64,000 bases of DNA from Peribacillus folii (GCF_030271255.1 NZ_JASJOM010000011.1:93685-157684); one strand, 5' to 3'; positions 31,916 through 41,185 are shown, numbered from the stretch's first letter. A program made the numbers and translations. Notes: generated by a model not told the origin, from the sequence alone.

Positions 31916-32980
31916 TCACTGGTATGATATTTGTCCTCTATGAACGACGTCCTGAGCTAAAGACGTGAACATTTCACCAGTTAGCGAATCTTCATCATAT
32001 ACATTCGAATGATTATTTTCCTCTCTCTTTGCAAAAGGAATCCTGGCAATGACTTCAGACCCAATACGGTGGGCCAGCATATCACCGCCGCCCTTTCCGA
32101 AAAGATAATTCCTGGAACCGTCTTGTTCTTCATAATAAGACATATTCTCCACGATCCCCATCACCTCATGTTTTGTATGTTTTGCCATCGCACCTGCCCT
32201 TGACGCAACATAAGAAGCGACATTATGGGGAGTCGTGACGATGATTTCCCTAGCCTGGGGGATCATCGCGGCTACATCGATCGCTACATCTCCCGTGCCC
32301 GGAGGTAAATCCAGAAGAAGATAATCCAGGTCGCCCCAATGTGTATTCGCAAGGAAATTTTGAATCCATTTATTAAGCATCGGCCCTCTCCACATGACCG
32401 GGTTGTTATTATCTGTAAAGAATCCCATGGACATCACTTTAACGCCGTGACTTACAACCGGAATGGCGGTTTTATCAAGCATGGTTGGTTTTTGTTTCAC
32501 TTCCATCATGGCTGGAATGCTGAATCCATATATATCAGCATCCAAAATACCTACTTTTTTTCCCATACGGGCCAATGCGGTGGCAAGGTTCACGGTCACC
32601 GTCGATTTCCCCACGCCTCCTTTCCCGCTCGTCACCGCAATGAATTGGACACCTGATTCCGGTCGCAGCATGCTTGGCATCCCCGTCTCTGTTGTGGCAT
32701 TTTGTTTCAAGGTTTTCGTCAAGACAGCACGTTCCTCCGGTGTCATGGAGCCAAAGGTCAATGACACTTCTGCGGCGCCTATCCCTTTAAGGGAATTTTC
32801 GACATCCTCCTTTATCCTTGCCTTTAAAGGGCATCCGGATATCGTCAATACCACTTCAAGTTCGACATTTGCCCCATCTATTTCAATATTTCTTACCATA
32901 TTTAAATCGACGATACTTTTATGCAACTCGGGATCTTCGACGTGTTTTAGTGCTTTCATAATTTCTTCGTGTGTCAGCAT
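31916..32980 (-). CDS. Mrp/ApbC family P-loop ATPase, putative Fe-S carrier
   Basis: About 354 residues. The N-terminal MIP18-type domain (DUF59, with ISGCPLK) is followed by the ATPase domain with the deviant Walker A GKGGVGKS (119-126) and the [11 protein letters not shown] motif. Members carry Fe-S clusters; the B. subtilis relative is SalA. The ATG at 32980 follows AAGGAG. It is the first gene after the conserved leader, at the head of the molybdopterin operon, so a role in loading MoaA or ForC clusters is likely but inferred. Confidence 0.88.
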   Translation of the reverse strand: MLTHEEIMKALKHVEDPELHKSIVDLNMVRNIEIDGANVELEVVLTISGCPLKARIKEDVENSLKGIGAAEVSLTFGSMTPEERAVLTKTLKQNATTETGMPSMLRPESGVQFIAVTSGKGGVGKSTVTVNLATALARMGKKVGILDADIYGFSIPAMMEVKQKPTMLDKTAIPVVSHGVKVMSMGFFTDNNNPVMWRGPMLNKWIQNFLANTHWGDLDYLLLDLPPGTGDVAIDVAAMIPQAREIIVTTPHNVASYVASRAGAMAKHTKHEVMGIVENMSYYEEQDGSRNYLFGKGGGDMLAHRIGSEVIARIPFAKREENNHSNVYDEDSLTGEMFTSLAQDVVHRGQISYQ

Positions 32981-33081
32981 ACATGTCACTCCTTTTATAT
33001 TAACTTCAATATCATTATGGCCAAACGATTTGGAAAAAGATTCAACTATATGCGCATCATTTAATTAGCATGGGGAAAAAC

Positions 33082-33283
33082 AAAAAAGCCCACCATAAAA
33101 TAAATTGTGTACAATTGCATACACAGCCTATTTTATGATGGGCTAATGACTAAGCAGTTTACCTACCAGTTATCCATCTCATCACGTCATACATATAAAA
33201 ATCAGGATATCAAGGCAACTTGCGGTTACCCCATATCAATGAGTTTGTAATTCCATTATAATACTTTCGATCTATAAGCTCAA
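33082..33283 (-). promoter_or_regulatory. Promoter, structured leader and terminator before the molybdopterin operon (module L2)
   Basis: Promoter TTGAGC (33278-33283), 17 bp, TATAAT (33255-33260). The leader has ATTGATATGGGGTAAC (33225-33240), then TTGCC and GATATCC, which close a stem around GGTAAC, then GAGATGGATAAC and AACTGCTTAGTCATTAGCCC (33140-33159). It ends in a long hairpin (33087-33144) and T6, about 100 nt before the mrp start codon. All parts match module L1 upstream of forC2. In the hairpin a G-C pair of L1 is an A-U pair here, so pairing is kept. Confidence 0.75.
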
Positions 33284-33392
33284 TAACAATTTATGAACTA
33301 AATTATCTAGCACTATCCTGAGAAATTTTTGTTTCTTTTTCAATGCTGCAAATGTTCATGCAGCAAGCCTACTCTCTTTAGAGTGACTTATC

Positions 33393-34766
33393 TTAAATCT
33401 CGTCATCCTGTAATGGCGTTCGCTTATCCATTTTCAGCAAATAATAGCTTACCGCGACCAAGGCCAGGAAAATGATTCCGACAAGCAGGGAAACCCTTGT
33501 GCTCGGATTAATCCACATACCGACAAGCACCATCAGTAAAAAGGCGATCGTCGCATAATTGCTGAAGGGGGCCAAGGGCATTTTGAATGGATGTTTTTCC
33601 ATTTGTGCGGCATTTACCTTCCTGAACCTCAGCTCACTGATGAGCAGGACAAACCATGGGATCATCCCAGGTAAAACACTTGCACTGTATACATAAAGGA
33701 ATACTTCAGGCGGTGCAATGTAGTTCAGGATAACACCGATGCCCAATCCCAATAGGACAGCGATCGTACAATAGGCAGGTACGCCGTTTTTCGAAACTTT
33801 TGCAAAGATTTTTGGTGCTTGGCCGTTTTGAGCCAGCGTATAAAGCATTCTTCCTGCACTGAATATCCCGCTGTTACAGCCAGACATAGCTGCCGTTATT
33901 ACGACAAAGTTAATGATTCCTGCAGCAGCCGTGATACCAATTTTTGCAAAGGTTGAAACGAATGGACTGCCTATCTCATCCAATTGATTCCAAGGGAAGA
34001 CTGTCACGATGACGAAAATGGCACCGATATAAAAAATTAAAATCCGCCAAATGATTGATTGGATCGCCTTGGTAACCGTCTTTGTTGGATTTTTTGCTTC
34101 ACCGGCCGTAATACCAATCAGCTCAACCCCTTGGTAGGATGCCACCACAAGGGACAGTGCAAAGAAGAATCCTGTCCAGCCACCGGTGAAAAAGCCGCCA
34201 TTTGCCCAAAGATTCGATAATCCAATAGGGTTAAAGTCATTTCCGATACCGAAGAAAATGAGGCCGATACCGGCAATGATCATCAATACGATCGTGATGA
34301 TTTTGATAAGTGCGAACCAAAATTCAAATTCCCCGAAAGACTTTACGGAAATAAGGTTGGCGGCCCCCAAAATGATCATGGCAACCACCCCGGGAATCCA
34401 GGCAGGCAGCCCTGGGAACCAATACTGCATATACAAGCCGACGGCAATGATCTCGGACATTCCGACAATCACCCACTGAAACCAGTTGCTCCATGCGGTC
34501 ATATAACCAGCCAATGGATGGATATAACTGCTCGCAAAGGTTGCGAAAGAGCCTGTAGTCGGCTCCAAATAAAGCATTTCCCCCATGGAACGCATGATGA
34601 AAAAAATAAAAATACCTGCGATGGCATATGCAAGCATTACGGAGGGACCCGTCCATTTGATCGTGCTTGCCGATCCCATGAATAACCCGACCCCGATTGT
34701 TCCGCCCAAGGCTATCATTTGAATATGACGTGCCTCCAGTCCTCTCTTCAAATCTTTGTTTGACAT
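33393..34766 (-). CDS. Amino acid permease (APC superfamily)
   Basis: 457 residues with twelve membrane helices. The family start [20 protein letters not shown] and the consensus [11 protein letters not shown] are clear. It imports an amino acid with a proton. It resembles the plus-strand permease at 35468 along its length, so the two are paralogs in divergent arrangement. The ATG follows AGGAGGAG. Substrate cannot be read from sequence; members transport D-serine, alanine, glycine, asparagine or aromatic amino acids. Confidence 0.85.
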   Translation of the reverse strand: MSNKDLKRGLEARHIQMIALGGTIGVGLFMGSASTIKWTGPSVMLAYAIAGIFIFFIMRSMGEMLYLEPTTGSFATFASSYIHPLAGYMTAWSNWFQWVIVGMSEIIAVGLYMQYWFPGLPAWIPGVVAMIILGAANLISVKSFGEFEFWFALIKIITIVLMIIAGIGLIFFGIGNDFNPIGLSNLWANGGFFTGGWTGFFFALSLVVASYQGVELIGITAGEAKNPTKTVTKAIQSIIWRILIFYIGAIFVIVTVFPWNQLDEIGSPFVSTFAKIGITAAAGIINFVVITAAMSGCNSGIFSAGRMLYTLAQNGQAPKIFAKVSKNGVPAYCTIAVLLGLGIGVILNYIAPPEVFLYVYSASVLPGMIPWFVLLISELRFRKVNAAQMEKHPFKMPLAPFSNYATIAFLLMVLVGMWINPSTRVSLLVGIIFLALVAVSYYLLKMDKRTPLQDDEI

Positions 34767-35061
34767 GATTGACTCCTCCTGGTGATTTTTCTAAGCTCAC
34801 ACTATCTGACTCTCTATTGGTCTCTTTCGTTTTATTATTTGAATAACAGTTCAATTTTATTTTCTTATCTTATAATAGTTAATATTCTGTAAAAATACAA
34901 ATGTATTTTTCAAAAAAACAGCTGGCAAAAATATCTTATTCATTTTACATTTACAAAACTATGATTTTGAAAAAATGATATTTTTTATTTCATGATAGTA
35001 ATTATTTTAAAGTGATGATTTTTCTTGGGGTTTATAACAGTCTCCTATCAAAAATAATTGG

Positions 35062-35090
35062 TTGACCAATAGGATAATAAGTGATAGAAT
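35062..35090 (+). promoter_or_regulatory. Sigma-A promoter before a small ORF
   Basis: TTGACC (35062-35067), 17 bp, TAGAAT (35085-35090). Transcription would start near 35097, about 20 nt before the ATG of the 58-codon ORF. The DNA from 34855 to 35060 is very AT-rich and shows no gene. Confidence 0.55.
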
Positions 35091-35117
35091 TCCAATATTA
35101 TTTTATAAGAATAATGA

Positions 35118-35294
35118 ATGTTTTATCGTGAAGGCATAGCTTACAGCGAAGGACATTTGTTGACAACCGCATACAAGCAAGCGATGAACGCTATGGATAA
35201 CACTATAGCAGGAGCAGCTTCTGGAGAGACTGTACAAGATGCAGCGCCGAAGGATTCACAATCTCAGGCAAAAGGACAGAAGAGTAACGAATGA
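35118..35294 (+). CDS. 58-residue protein of unknown function
   Basis: The reading frame begins MFYREGIAYSEGHLLTTAY and ends in a hydrophilic tail rich in Q, S and K (PKDSQSQAKGQKSNE). It has a good promoter just upstream and a strong terminator 24 bp downstream, so it is probably a real transcription unit. No Shine-Dalgarno sequence is visible before the ATG, so it may be a leaderless-like, poorly translated or truncated gene. No family recognised. Confidence 0.5.
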   Translation: MFYREGIAYSEGHLLTTAYKQAMNAMDNTIAGAASGETVQDAAPKDSQSQAKGQKSNE

Positions 35295-35317
35295 TAAATT
35301 GTTATTCTGAACCCTTT

Positions 35318-35350
35318 AAGAGATTGGTATTATCCAATCTCTTTTTTTAT
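35318..35350 (+). terminator. Terminator after the 58-residue ORF
   Basis: AAGAGATTGG and CCAATCTCTT form a perfect 10-bp stem with a 6-base loop, followed by a T run. Confidence 0.85.
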
Positions 35351-35467
35351 TGTTCACTTTTTGATGGAACGTAAAAAAAAAGCGGATTTCACGTCCCTCT
35401 CTCCATGACCATGCCGGTTAGAAATGATTTTCACTACTAAGACTTTGAAAAGATGGGGGCTTACGGA

Positions 35468-36805
35468 ATGGCTAAACAGGAGTTAAAAAGAGATTTACAA
35501 AATCGTCACGTACAATTGATTGCAATAGGAGGAACGATTGGAACCGGTTTATTTTTGGGGTCGGGAAAAGCCATTCAATTGGCAGGTCCATCCATCATCT
35601 TTTCGTATCTACTCATAGGGATAGCCTTATTTTTTGTCATGAGGGCTTTAGGTGAGCTGCTCTTATCCAACGCAGGTTACACATCATTCACCGAATTCGC
35701 TAGCGAATATGTCGGCCCGTGGGCTGGATTCGTTACGGGATGGACCTATTGGTTCTGTTGGATCATGACCGCAATGGCCGACATCATTGCCGTCGGGGTC
35801 TATATGCAATACTGGTTCGATATCCCTCAATGGATACCGGCCCTTGTATGCCTTGTGATTTTGTTAGGACTGAACCTTCTGACCGTCAAGCTATTTGGCG
35901 AGTTGGAATTCTGGTTTGCCATCATTAAGGTGATCACGATCATCGCCATGATCATCGCCGGAATCATTTTGTTGATCATCGGCTTCAAAACAAGCACGGG
36001 AACGGTGTCCGTAACGAATCTATGGAGTCATGGCGGCATGTTCCCAAATGGCATGTCAGGCTTCCTTTTATCTTTACAATTGGTCGTGTTCTCTTTTGTA
36101 GGCGTCGAACTCGTTGGGGTTTCTGCAGCGGAAACGGCGAACCCCAGAAAAAACATCCCGTCTGCCATCAACAAAATACCAGTCAGGATTCTACTGTTCT
36201 ACGTAGGAGCTTTATTCGTCATCCTGGTTGTGAACCCTTGGACGCAGTTGGATGCAACAAGCAGCCCATTTGTTGAAGTCTTTGCGTTAATCGGCATTCC
36301 TGTCGCTGCAGGAATCATCAATTTCGTTGTGTTGACATCTGCCGCTTCGGCATGCAACAGCGGTTTATTTTCAACGAGCCGCATTCTCTATACATTAAGC
36401 CGAAATGGCGAAGCCTCTGCCAAACTGGCACATTTAAATAAGCAGGCTGTCCCAAGCAATGCTTTATTTACATCGACAATCGTCGTCTCATTAGGGGCGT
36501 TGCTAAGCAAATTGATCCCCGAACAGGCCTTTACGGTCGTGACGACCATCAGTGCCATCTGTTTCATCTGGGTATGGAGCATCATCTTGATCTCCCATAT
36601 CAAATATACGAAAACGCGACCTGACTTAAGGGCCGAATCGACTTTCAGGGCACCGCTCACACCCTTCATCAATTACTTGATCCTAGGATTATTCGTATTC
36701 ATCCTCCTGGTGATGCTATTCGCTGAAGCTACACGACTCCCACTGATGATGACGCCGATCTGGTTCATTTTATTGGCAATCCTTTATCAATATAAAAATC
36801 GGTAG
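35468..36805 (+). CDS. Amino acid permease, CycA/AapA type
   Basis: About 445 residues, twelve helices, APC superfamily. The start LQNRHVQLIAIGGTIGTGLF and the motif ELLLSNAGYTSFTEFASEYVG resemble D-serine/D-alanine/glycine transporters (CycA, B. subtilis AapA). The ATG at 35468 follows GGGGG with 8-base spacing; an upstream in-frame ATG has none. Paralog of the divergent permease at 33393. Substrate is a likely match rather than proven. Confidence 0.83.
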   Translation: MAKQELKRDLQNRHVQLIAIGGTIGTGLFLGSGKAIQLAGPSIIFSYLLIGIALFFVMRALGELLLSNAGYTSFTEFASEYVGPWAGFVTGWTYWFCWIMTAMADIIAVGVYMQYWFDIPQWIPALVCLVILLGLNLLTVKLFGELEFWFAIIKVITIIAMIIAGIILLIIGFKTSTGTVSVTNLWSHGGMFPNGMSGFLLSLQLVVFSFVGVELVGVSAAETANPRKNIPSAINKIPVRILLFYVGALFVILVVNPWTQLDATSSPFVEVFALIGIPVAAGIINFVVLTSAASACNSGLFSTSRILYTLSRNGEASAKLAHLNKQAVPSNALFTSTIVVSLGALLSKLIPEQAFTVVTTISAICFIWVWSIILISHIKYTKTRPDLRAESTFRAPLTPFINYLILGLFVFILLVMLFAEATRLPLMMTPIWFILLAILYQYKNR

Positions 36806-36961
36806 GATTAAGCTGAAGCCTACCCATGGCAGGGACCGTATAAAATTGTAGGCACCCACATTAGATTTTATTTCAAAATAGTGTAAGCTATATATCATCG
36901 GCCGATTGATTATGGAAGTTGGCGGACGCTTCACTTTATATAAAACGGAGGGGTTTGTTTT

Positions 36962-37162
36962 ATGAAGATGATATATATCCTTACACTAGTTCCTTTTATA
37001 GGTATACTAGGGTTCCTGCCTTTTGTGAATAGGATAGAGCCTTATGTTTTGGGAATGCCCTTCAATATGTTCTGGATGTCGATGTGGGTGGTCCTTACCT
37101 CTGTCATTTTGGGCATCATGTATAAGCTGGATCCAAGGAATCGCGAAGGTGACCAGGAATGA
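36962..37162 (+). CDS. DUF3311 small membrane protein (YhjC-like)
   Basis: 66 residues, two membrane helices (LTLVPFIGILGFLPFVNRI and MFWMSMWVVLTSVILGIMY). DUF3311 proteins are encoded next to sodium:solute symporters, as in B. subtilis yhjC-yhjB. It overlaps the symporter start by 4 bp, so the two are translated together. It may act as a small subunit. ATG after GGAGGGG. Confidence 0.85.
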   Translation: MKMIYILTLVPFIGILGFLPFVNRIEPYVLGMPFNMFWMSMWVVLTSVILGIMYKLDPRNREGDQE

Positions 37163-38613
37163 ATAGTGCCCTTATCATTATTTTGGCATTTTTACTTTTA
37201 TCGATATTTCTAGGCATTCGCTCCTCCAGAGGAAAGGATATGAACCTCGAGCAATGGACAGTCGGCGGACGCGGGTTTGGGGCGATCTTCGTCTTTTTAT
37301 TGATGGCAGGGGAAATTTATACGACCTTCTCCTTTCTTGGCGGCAGCGGCTGGGCCTACGGCAAGGGTGCACCCGCCTTGTATGTTCTCATTTATATTAC
37401 ATTGTCTTACGTCTTATCTTATTGGCTCCTACCGGAAATATGGAAATATGCCACGGAAAATGAACTGATGTCCCAATCCGACTTTTTTGTTAGCAAATAT
37501 AAAAGTCCTTTCCTCGGCATTTTGGCGGCGGTCGTCGGTGTGGTGTCGATGATTCCAGTAATCGTCGTACAGCTGAAGGGGTTGGGAATCATCGTATCCG
37601 AAGCATCTTATGGTGGCATTTCCATGTCAGCGGCGGTTTGGATGGGGGCCCTCAGCCTGACCATTTATGTCATGATATCCGGTATACATGGATCCGTCTG
37701 GACTGCAGTCATTAAAGATACCTTGATGATTGTCATTATAGGATTTTTGGGGATTTATTTGCCCCTTCATTATTTTGGCGGTTTTCAACCGATGTTTGAA
37801 GCCGTTGACGCAGCTAAACCCGGTTTTCTGAAGCTTCCTGACGAGGGGCTTAGCGTATCATGGTTCATCTCCACGGTAATCCTGCTCGTGTTCGGATTCT
37901 ATATGTGGCCGCAGGTTTTCAGTGCGGTATATTCAGCGCGCAGCGGGAAGGTCTTTCGCAAAAATGCCATCATCAGCCCCATCTATACACTCATGCTATT
38001 ATTCGTGTTTTTCGTGGGGTTCACAGCCATATTGAAAGTACCCGGGCTCGTCGGTGCGGATGCCGACCTTTCCTTGCTCCGTCTTTCGATCGAAACGTTC
38101 GATCCATGGTTCATCGGCATAATTGGCGGGGCAGGATTACTGACCGCACTGGTGCCGGGATCGATGCTATTGATGAGTGTCGCTACGCTGCTCGCGAAAA
38201 ACGTCTATAAGGAAATGGCACCTGCCGCATCGGATAGGCACATCGTAAGATTGGCGAAATCTCTTGTGCCCATCATAGCCCTTATCGCCGTCTACTTTAC
38301 CTTGAACGGCGGCGATACGATGTCAGCATTGATCCTGATGGGATACAGTCTCATTACACAGCTCTTCCCGTCCCTTCTCTTTAGTTTGAAAAGAAATAAT
38401 CCTATCAATAAATATGGTGCAATTGCCGGCATCATCAGCGGGTTGGCCATCGTCACCTGCATCACCATCAGTCAGTCGACGATTGGAACCCTGTTTCCAT
38501 CCTTGCCGCAAGCGGCGAAGGATTTGAATGTCGGAATCATCGCACTAGCGGTCAATTTCTTGGTGATGCTCCTGGTAAGCCTTGCGTTCAGTAAGAGGGC
38601 GGCTCAGACATGA
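37159..38613 (+). CDS. Sodium:solute symporter family protein (YhjB-like)
   Basis: 484 residues with 12-13 membrane helices, SSS family. The N-terminal region EQWTVGGRGFGAIFVFLLMA and the motif GEIYTTFSFLGGSGWAYGKG fit the family. Substrate unknown; SSS members carry amino acids, sugars, carboxylates or ions. It forms a two-gene operon with the DUF3311 gene. Confidence 0.87.
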   Translation: MNSALIIILAFLLLSIFLGIRSSRGKDMNLEQWTVGGRGFGAIFVFLLMAGEIYTTFSFLGGSGWAYGKGAPALYVLIYITLSYVLSYWLLPEIWKYATENELMSQSDFFVSKYKSPFLGILAAVVGVVSMIPVIVVQLKGLGIIVSEASYGGISMSAAVWMGALSLTIYVMISGIHGSVWTAVIKDTLMIVIIGFLGIYLPLHYFGGFQPMFEAVDAAKPGFLKLPDEGLSVSWFISTVILLVFGFYMWPQVFSAVYSARSGKVFRKNAIISPIYTLMLLFVFFVGFTAILKVPGLVGADADLSLLRLSIETFDPWFIGIIGGAGLLTALVPGSMLLMSVATLLAKNVYKEMAPAASDRHIVRLAKSLVPIIALIAVYFTLNGGDTMSALILMGYSLITQLFPSLLFSLKRNNPINKYGAIAGIISGLAIVTCITISQSTIGTLFPSLPQAAKDLNVGIIALAVNFLVMLLVSLAFSKRAAQT

Positions 38614-38650
38614 CCTGCTCTTTACTAACGCAAACATCTAAATGACATTA

Positions 38651-38678
38651 AAAGGCCCGGTCATAAGACTGGGCCTTT
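38651..38678. terminator. Terminator between convergent genes
   Basis: AAAGGCCCGGTC and GACTGGGCCTTT form a 12-bp stem with a 4-base loop and one wobble pair. It lies 37 bp after the symporter gene and 47 bp from the end of the convergent lyase gene, so it may serve both. Confidence 0.75.
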
Positions 38679-38725
38679 CGCTTGTTGAACTGGATTTTTG
38701 CACGTCCCTTTATGCCCTGGATGCA

Positions 38726-40210
38726 TCAAAACTCCAATAAAGCCTTCCTTCGGTCCTTCAATGCTTTTACCGTGTTCCTGCAATCCTGCACCTGTTTCTC
38801 CAGTCTTTGTTTTCTCTCCACTATCATCCTTGATACCTCTTTTGGGCTTGGTCCGCCTTGGATGCTTCTTATCTTGACAAAGTACTCAGGGGAGATGACT
38901 TTTTTCCATTCATCTCCCGAAATAGTTACTGAAACGAATTCATTCATCATCTTGTTAATGTCTGCTATTTCCCAATCATATAGCTCTTTCCCTTCACTTA
39001 ATGAACGGCTTGCAATCTGACTGGCTATCGAGTGGGCACTTCTGAATGGTATCTTATGGTCCCTTGTGAGTGTATCGGCCAACTCAGTAACCGTTATACT
39101 GGATTTTGCCGCCATTCCCTTCGTATGTGCTTCATTCACCTTCAACGTGGCAATGACGGCATACATAAGTTTCATGACACGGCCAGCTTTCGAAAAAGCC
39201 CGGTACAAATGCGGCTGCAAATCATCTTCCGTATCGACAATATCGCCAAATGGCGTATTGTGGATCATATTCATGGCAGCAAGGGCATCACCATACGCAC
39301 TGCTTGCAATGGAGCGGGAATGTTCAATGGAAACCGGATTCCTTTTTTGCGGCATGATGCTGCTTACTTGGACATATGGATCTGCCACATGAAATGTACC
39401 AAACTCCCTTGTGACATGCTGCAAGAAATCCTGGATCCATCTTCCGGCATCGATCATGCACGTCATGATCGCCGTCGCAGTTTCCACTAAATAATCGGCA
39501 CCGGCAATCGAGTCATAGGAATTTTCAATAATCGAATCGAACCCAAGCAATTCAGCAGTGCGATGACGGCATATCGGAAAGCCCGTCGTTGTCAATGCGG
39601 CGGCACCAAGTGGAGACTGGTTCACCGTTTCGTAAGCTGCCCATAGCCTGCCTGCATCTCTTTGAAGAACATCATGAATGGCCAGGAAATAATGGCCCAA
39701 TGTTGTTGGCTGGGCCGGCTGAGTATGTGTATAGCCAGTTATATAAGTTTCTGCATGCTTCTCTGCCTGCAGGAGGAAGACTTCACGCAAACCATCTACA
39801 TGACCGATCAATTGAAGCAGATGATCTCTTAATATAAGCCGGTACATCGCTACCCCCATATCATTGCGACTGCGGCCAATATGGATTTGGCCAGCTAGCT
39901 CATGGCCGATTTCATCACCGATCTTGGCCTCCATCATGAAAAACAAGTCTTCGAATGGCGGTTCATAGGCAAGCGCGGTGAGATCTGTCTGAGCCACTTT
40001 CCGGATGCCCTCCAGCATAATTTTCGCTTCAGTTTGCTTAATGATCTTTTGTTCCGAAAGCATGACCACATGTGCCCGATGAATATCGAACATCGCATGA
40101 AACAAGTAATCTCTTTGATCATTAAAAACAGGCATCAGGAGCTCTTCTGCATATGTTTTCCCAGGAAAAGCACTGCCTTCATTTTTGATAAATTCATCAA
40201 GCTTACCCAT
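38726..40210 (-). CDS. argH: Argininosuccinate lyase-like protein (aspartase/fumarase superfamily)
   Basis: 494 residues, about 30 longer than usual ArgH. Superfamily sites: HIGRSRND (110-117), THTQPAQPTT (161-170) and the mobile loop SSIMPQKRNP (283-292) with the catalytic serine. True ArgH splits argininosuccinate to arginine and fumarate and is normally encoded with argG, which is absent here. The neighbour upstream is a polar amino acid ABC transporter, so a catabolic lyase for another N-succinyl-type amino acid is a fair alternative. GGGGG ribosome site before the ATG. Confidence 0.75.
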   Translation of the reverse strand: MGKLDEFIKNEGSAFPGKTYAEELLMPVFNDQRDYLFHAMFDIHRAHVVMLSEQKIIKQTEAKIMLEGIRKVAQTDLTALAYEPPFEDLFFMMEAKIGDEIGHELAGQIHIGRSRNDMGVAMYRLILRDHLLQLIGHVDGLREVFLLQAEKHAETYITGYTHTQPAQPTTLGHYFLAIHDVLQRDAGRLWAAYETVNQSPLGAAALTTTGFPICRHRTAELLGFDSIIENSYDSIAGADYLVETATAIMTCMIDAGRWIQDFLQHVTREFGTFHVADPYVQVSSIMPQKRNPVSIEHSRSIASSAYGDALAAMNMIHNTPFGDIVDTEDDLQPHLYRAFSKAGRVMKLMYAVIATLKVNEAHTKGMAAKSSITVTELADTLTRDHKIPFRSAHSIASQIASRSLSEGKELYDWEIADINKMMNEFVSVTISGDEWKKVISPEYFVKIRSIQGGPSPKEVSRMIVERKQRLEKQVQDCRNTVKALKDRRKALLEF

Positions 40211-40348
40211 TTTCTTACCCCCGCTTTATTAGGCCTTTGGCACCTTGATTCCCCAAAAAACCGTTCGAAATAAAGAGCACGAAAACAATTGATTTGAACC
40301 ATCCCATAAGCGGCAGCCTTCCCCTTATTGAATCTCCGCAGCATGATT

Positions 40349-40548
40349 TCAATGGAAATCGGTCCATTGAATATCGTATACTGCAGCACCGGAGTTGGAA
40401 ATTTCCCCGACGGCCTCACTGAATGCCCATAAAGTCCTGCCAATATACCAGGCATGAAGAGCTTCAAAATCACACTTCTGAAGGCGTAAAACCAATCCGC
40501 CCCCAAGGGGTTTTATATGGGAATATACGAGCCTTTGCTATATTTCAT
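40349..40548 (-). pseudogene. Probable frameshifted small gene upstream of the lyase
   Basis: An ATG at 40548 with an excellent AGGAGG site begins MKYSKGSYIPI and stops after 11 codons. A one-base shift opens a frame that continues GGGLVLRLQKCDFEALHAW and IGRTLWAFSEAVGEI to a TGA at 40349. Protein-like composition and a strong ribosome site suggest a gene broken by a frameshift; a genuine 11-codon leader peptide is the alternative. Family not recognised. The rest of 40549-40980 shows no gene. Confidence 0.4.
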
Positions 40549-40989
40549 TAATGATCCTCCTCATTACTTACATTTAAAACGTTACATAACACGATTTTCA
40601 TCTTGGTGCCGCCTATACTTTTTATATACTCATCACATCAGGGCCTTACCTTGTTTAGTAGGTAAAATGACTAATTATTTTAGGGGGAGTTCACTCGCTT
40701 AAACCGGCTGATTATAATAGTTACTTCCAACCATTTATAAATATAACCATAAAAGTTCTCAAGGTAAGTCAGGAAACAGGACTAACTGATATTTTCTTTC
40801 ACGAAGTTTATGGTGGCTGAAATGAAAAATACAAATAATATCGCTAGGTATAGGAAAGAGACCTGTACTCCCCGATGAAATGGAACGACTCGTTTGAAAC
40901 ATTCATATCCACCGCCTATTCAATGGCAGAATCTTGATGGTCAAATACGGCAAAGGCACCTTCCTATCTTTTAGTTAAATGTAAGTGGA

Positions 40990-41062
40990 TTGGAATGGAA
41001 GGCAACGAGACTCCTGTGGGAAATACGCTTCATCGTGAGACACCACAGGCTGAACTCCCTAT
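40990..41062. repeat. Copy of a dispersed intergenic repeat
   Basis: Contains AACGAGACTCCTGTGGGAAA and TGAGACACCACAGGCTGAA, the typical words of a repeat scattered between genes in Bacillaceae. CTCCTGTGG and CCACAGG can pair. A more decayed copy lies at 15463-15560. Confidence 0.55.
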
Positions 41063-41098
41063 GTACCTAAAAAAGGTTTCTTTTTCATAAATAAAAAA

Positions 41099-41185
41099 AG
41101 TTATGCACAAAGTGAAGGCAAGGGGATGGACAATCGGGTTGCCCCTCATGTCCACATTCCTTTATCCACACTTTATGCACAACTT
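41099..41185 (-). terminator. Long hairpin terminator with three DnaA-box-like sequences
   Basis: The arms 41099-41114 and 41169-41185 form a long stem, with an inner stem ATGGACA/TGTCC. On the minus strand it is followed by seven T, so it can end the ABC operon, whose last codon is 43 bp away. It also holds TTATGCACA (41101-41109), TTATCCACA (41162-41170) and TTATGCACA (41173-41181), all fitting the DnaA box TTATNCACA on the same strand. Confidence 0.65.

Noticed and set aside
36832..36860. Inverted repeat GCCTAC...GTAGGC after the CycA-like permease as terminator
   Set aside because: Six-base stem, long loop and no T run; too weak to list.
40135..40506. Minus-strand frame of 123 codons overlapping the start of the lyase gene
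   Set aside because: No ribosome site at its start, overlaps the argH-like coding region in another frame, and composition is less protein-like than the alternative frame described as a frameshifted gene.
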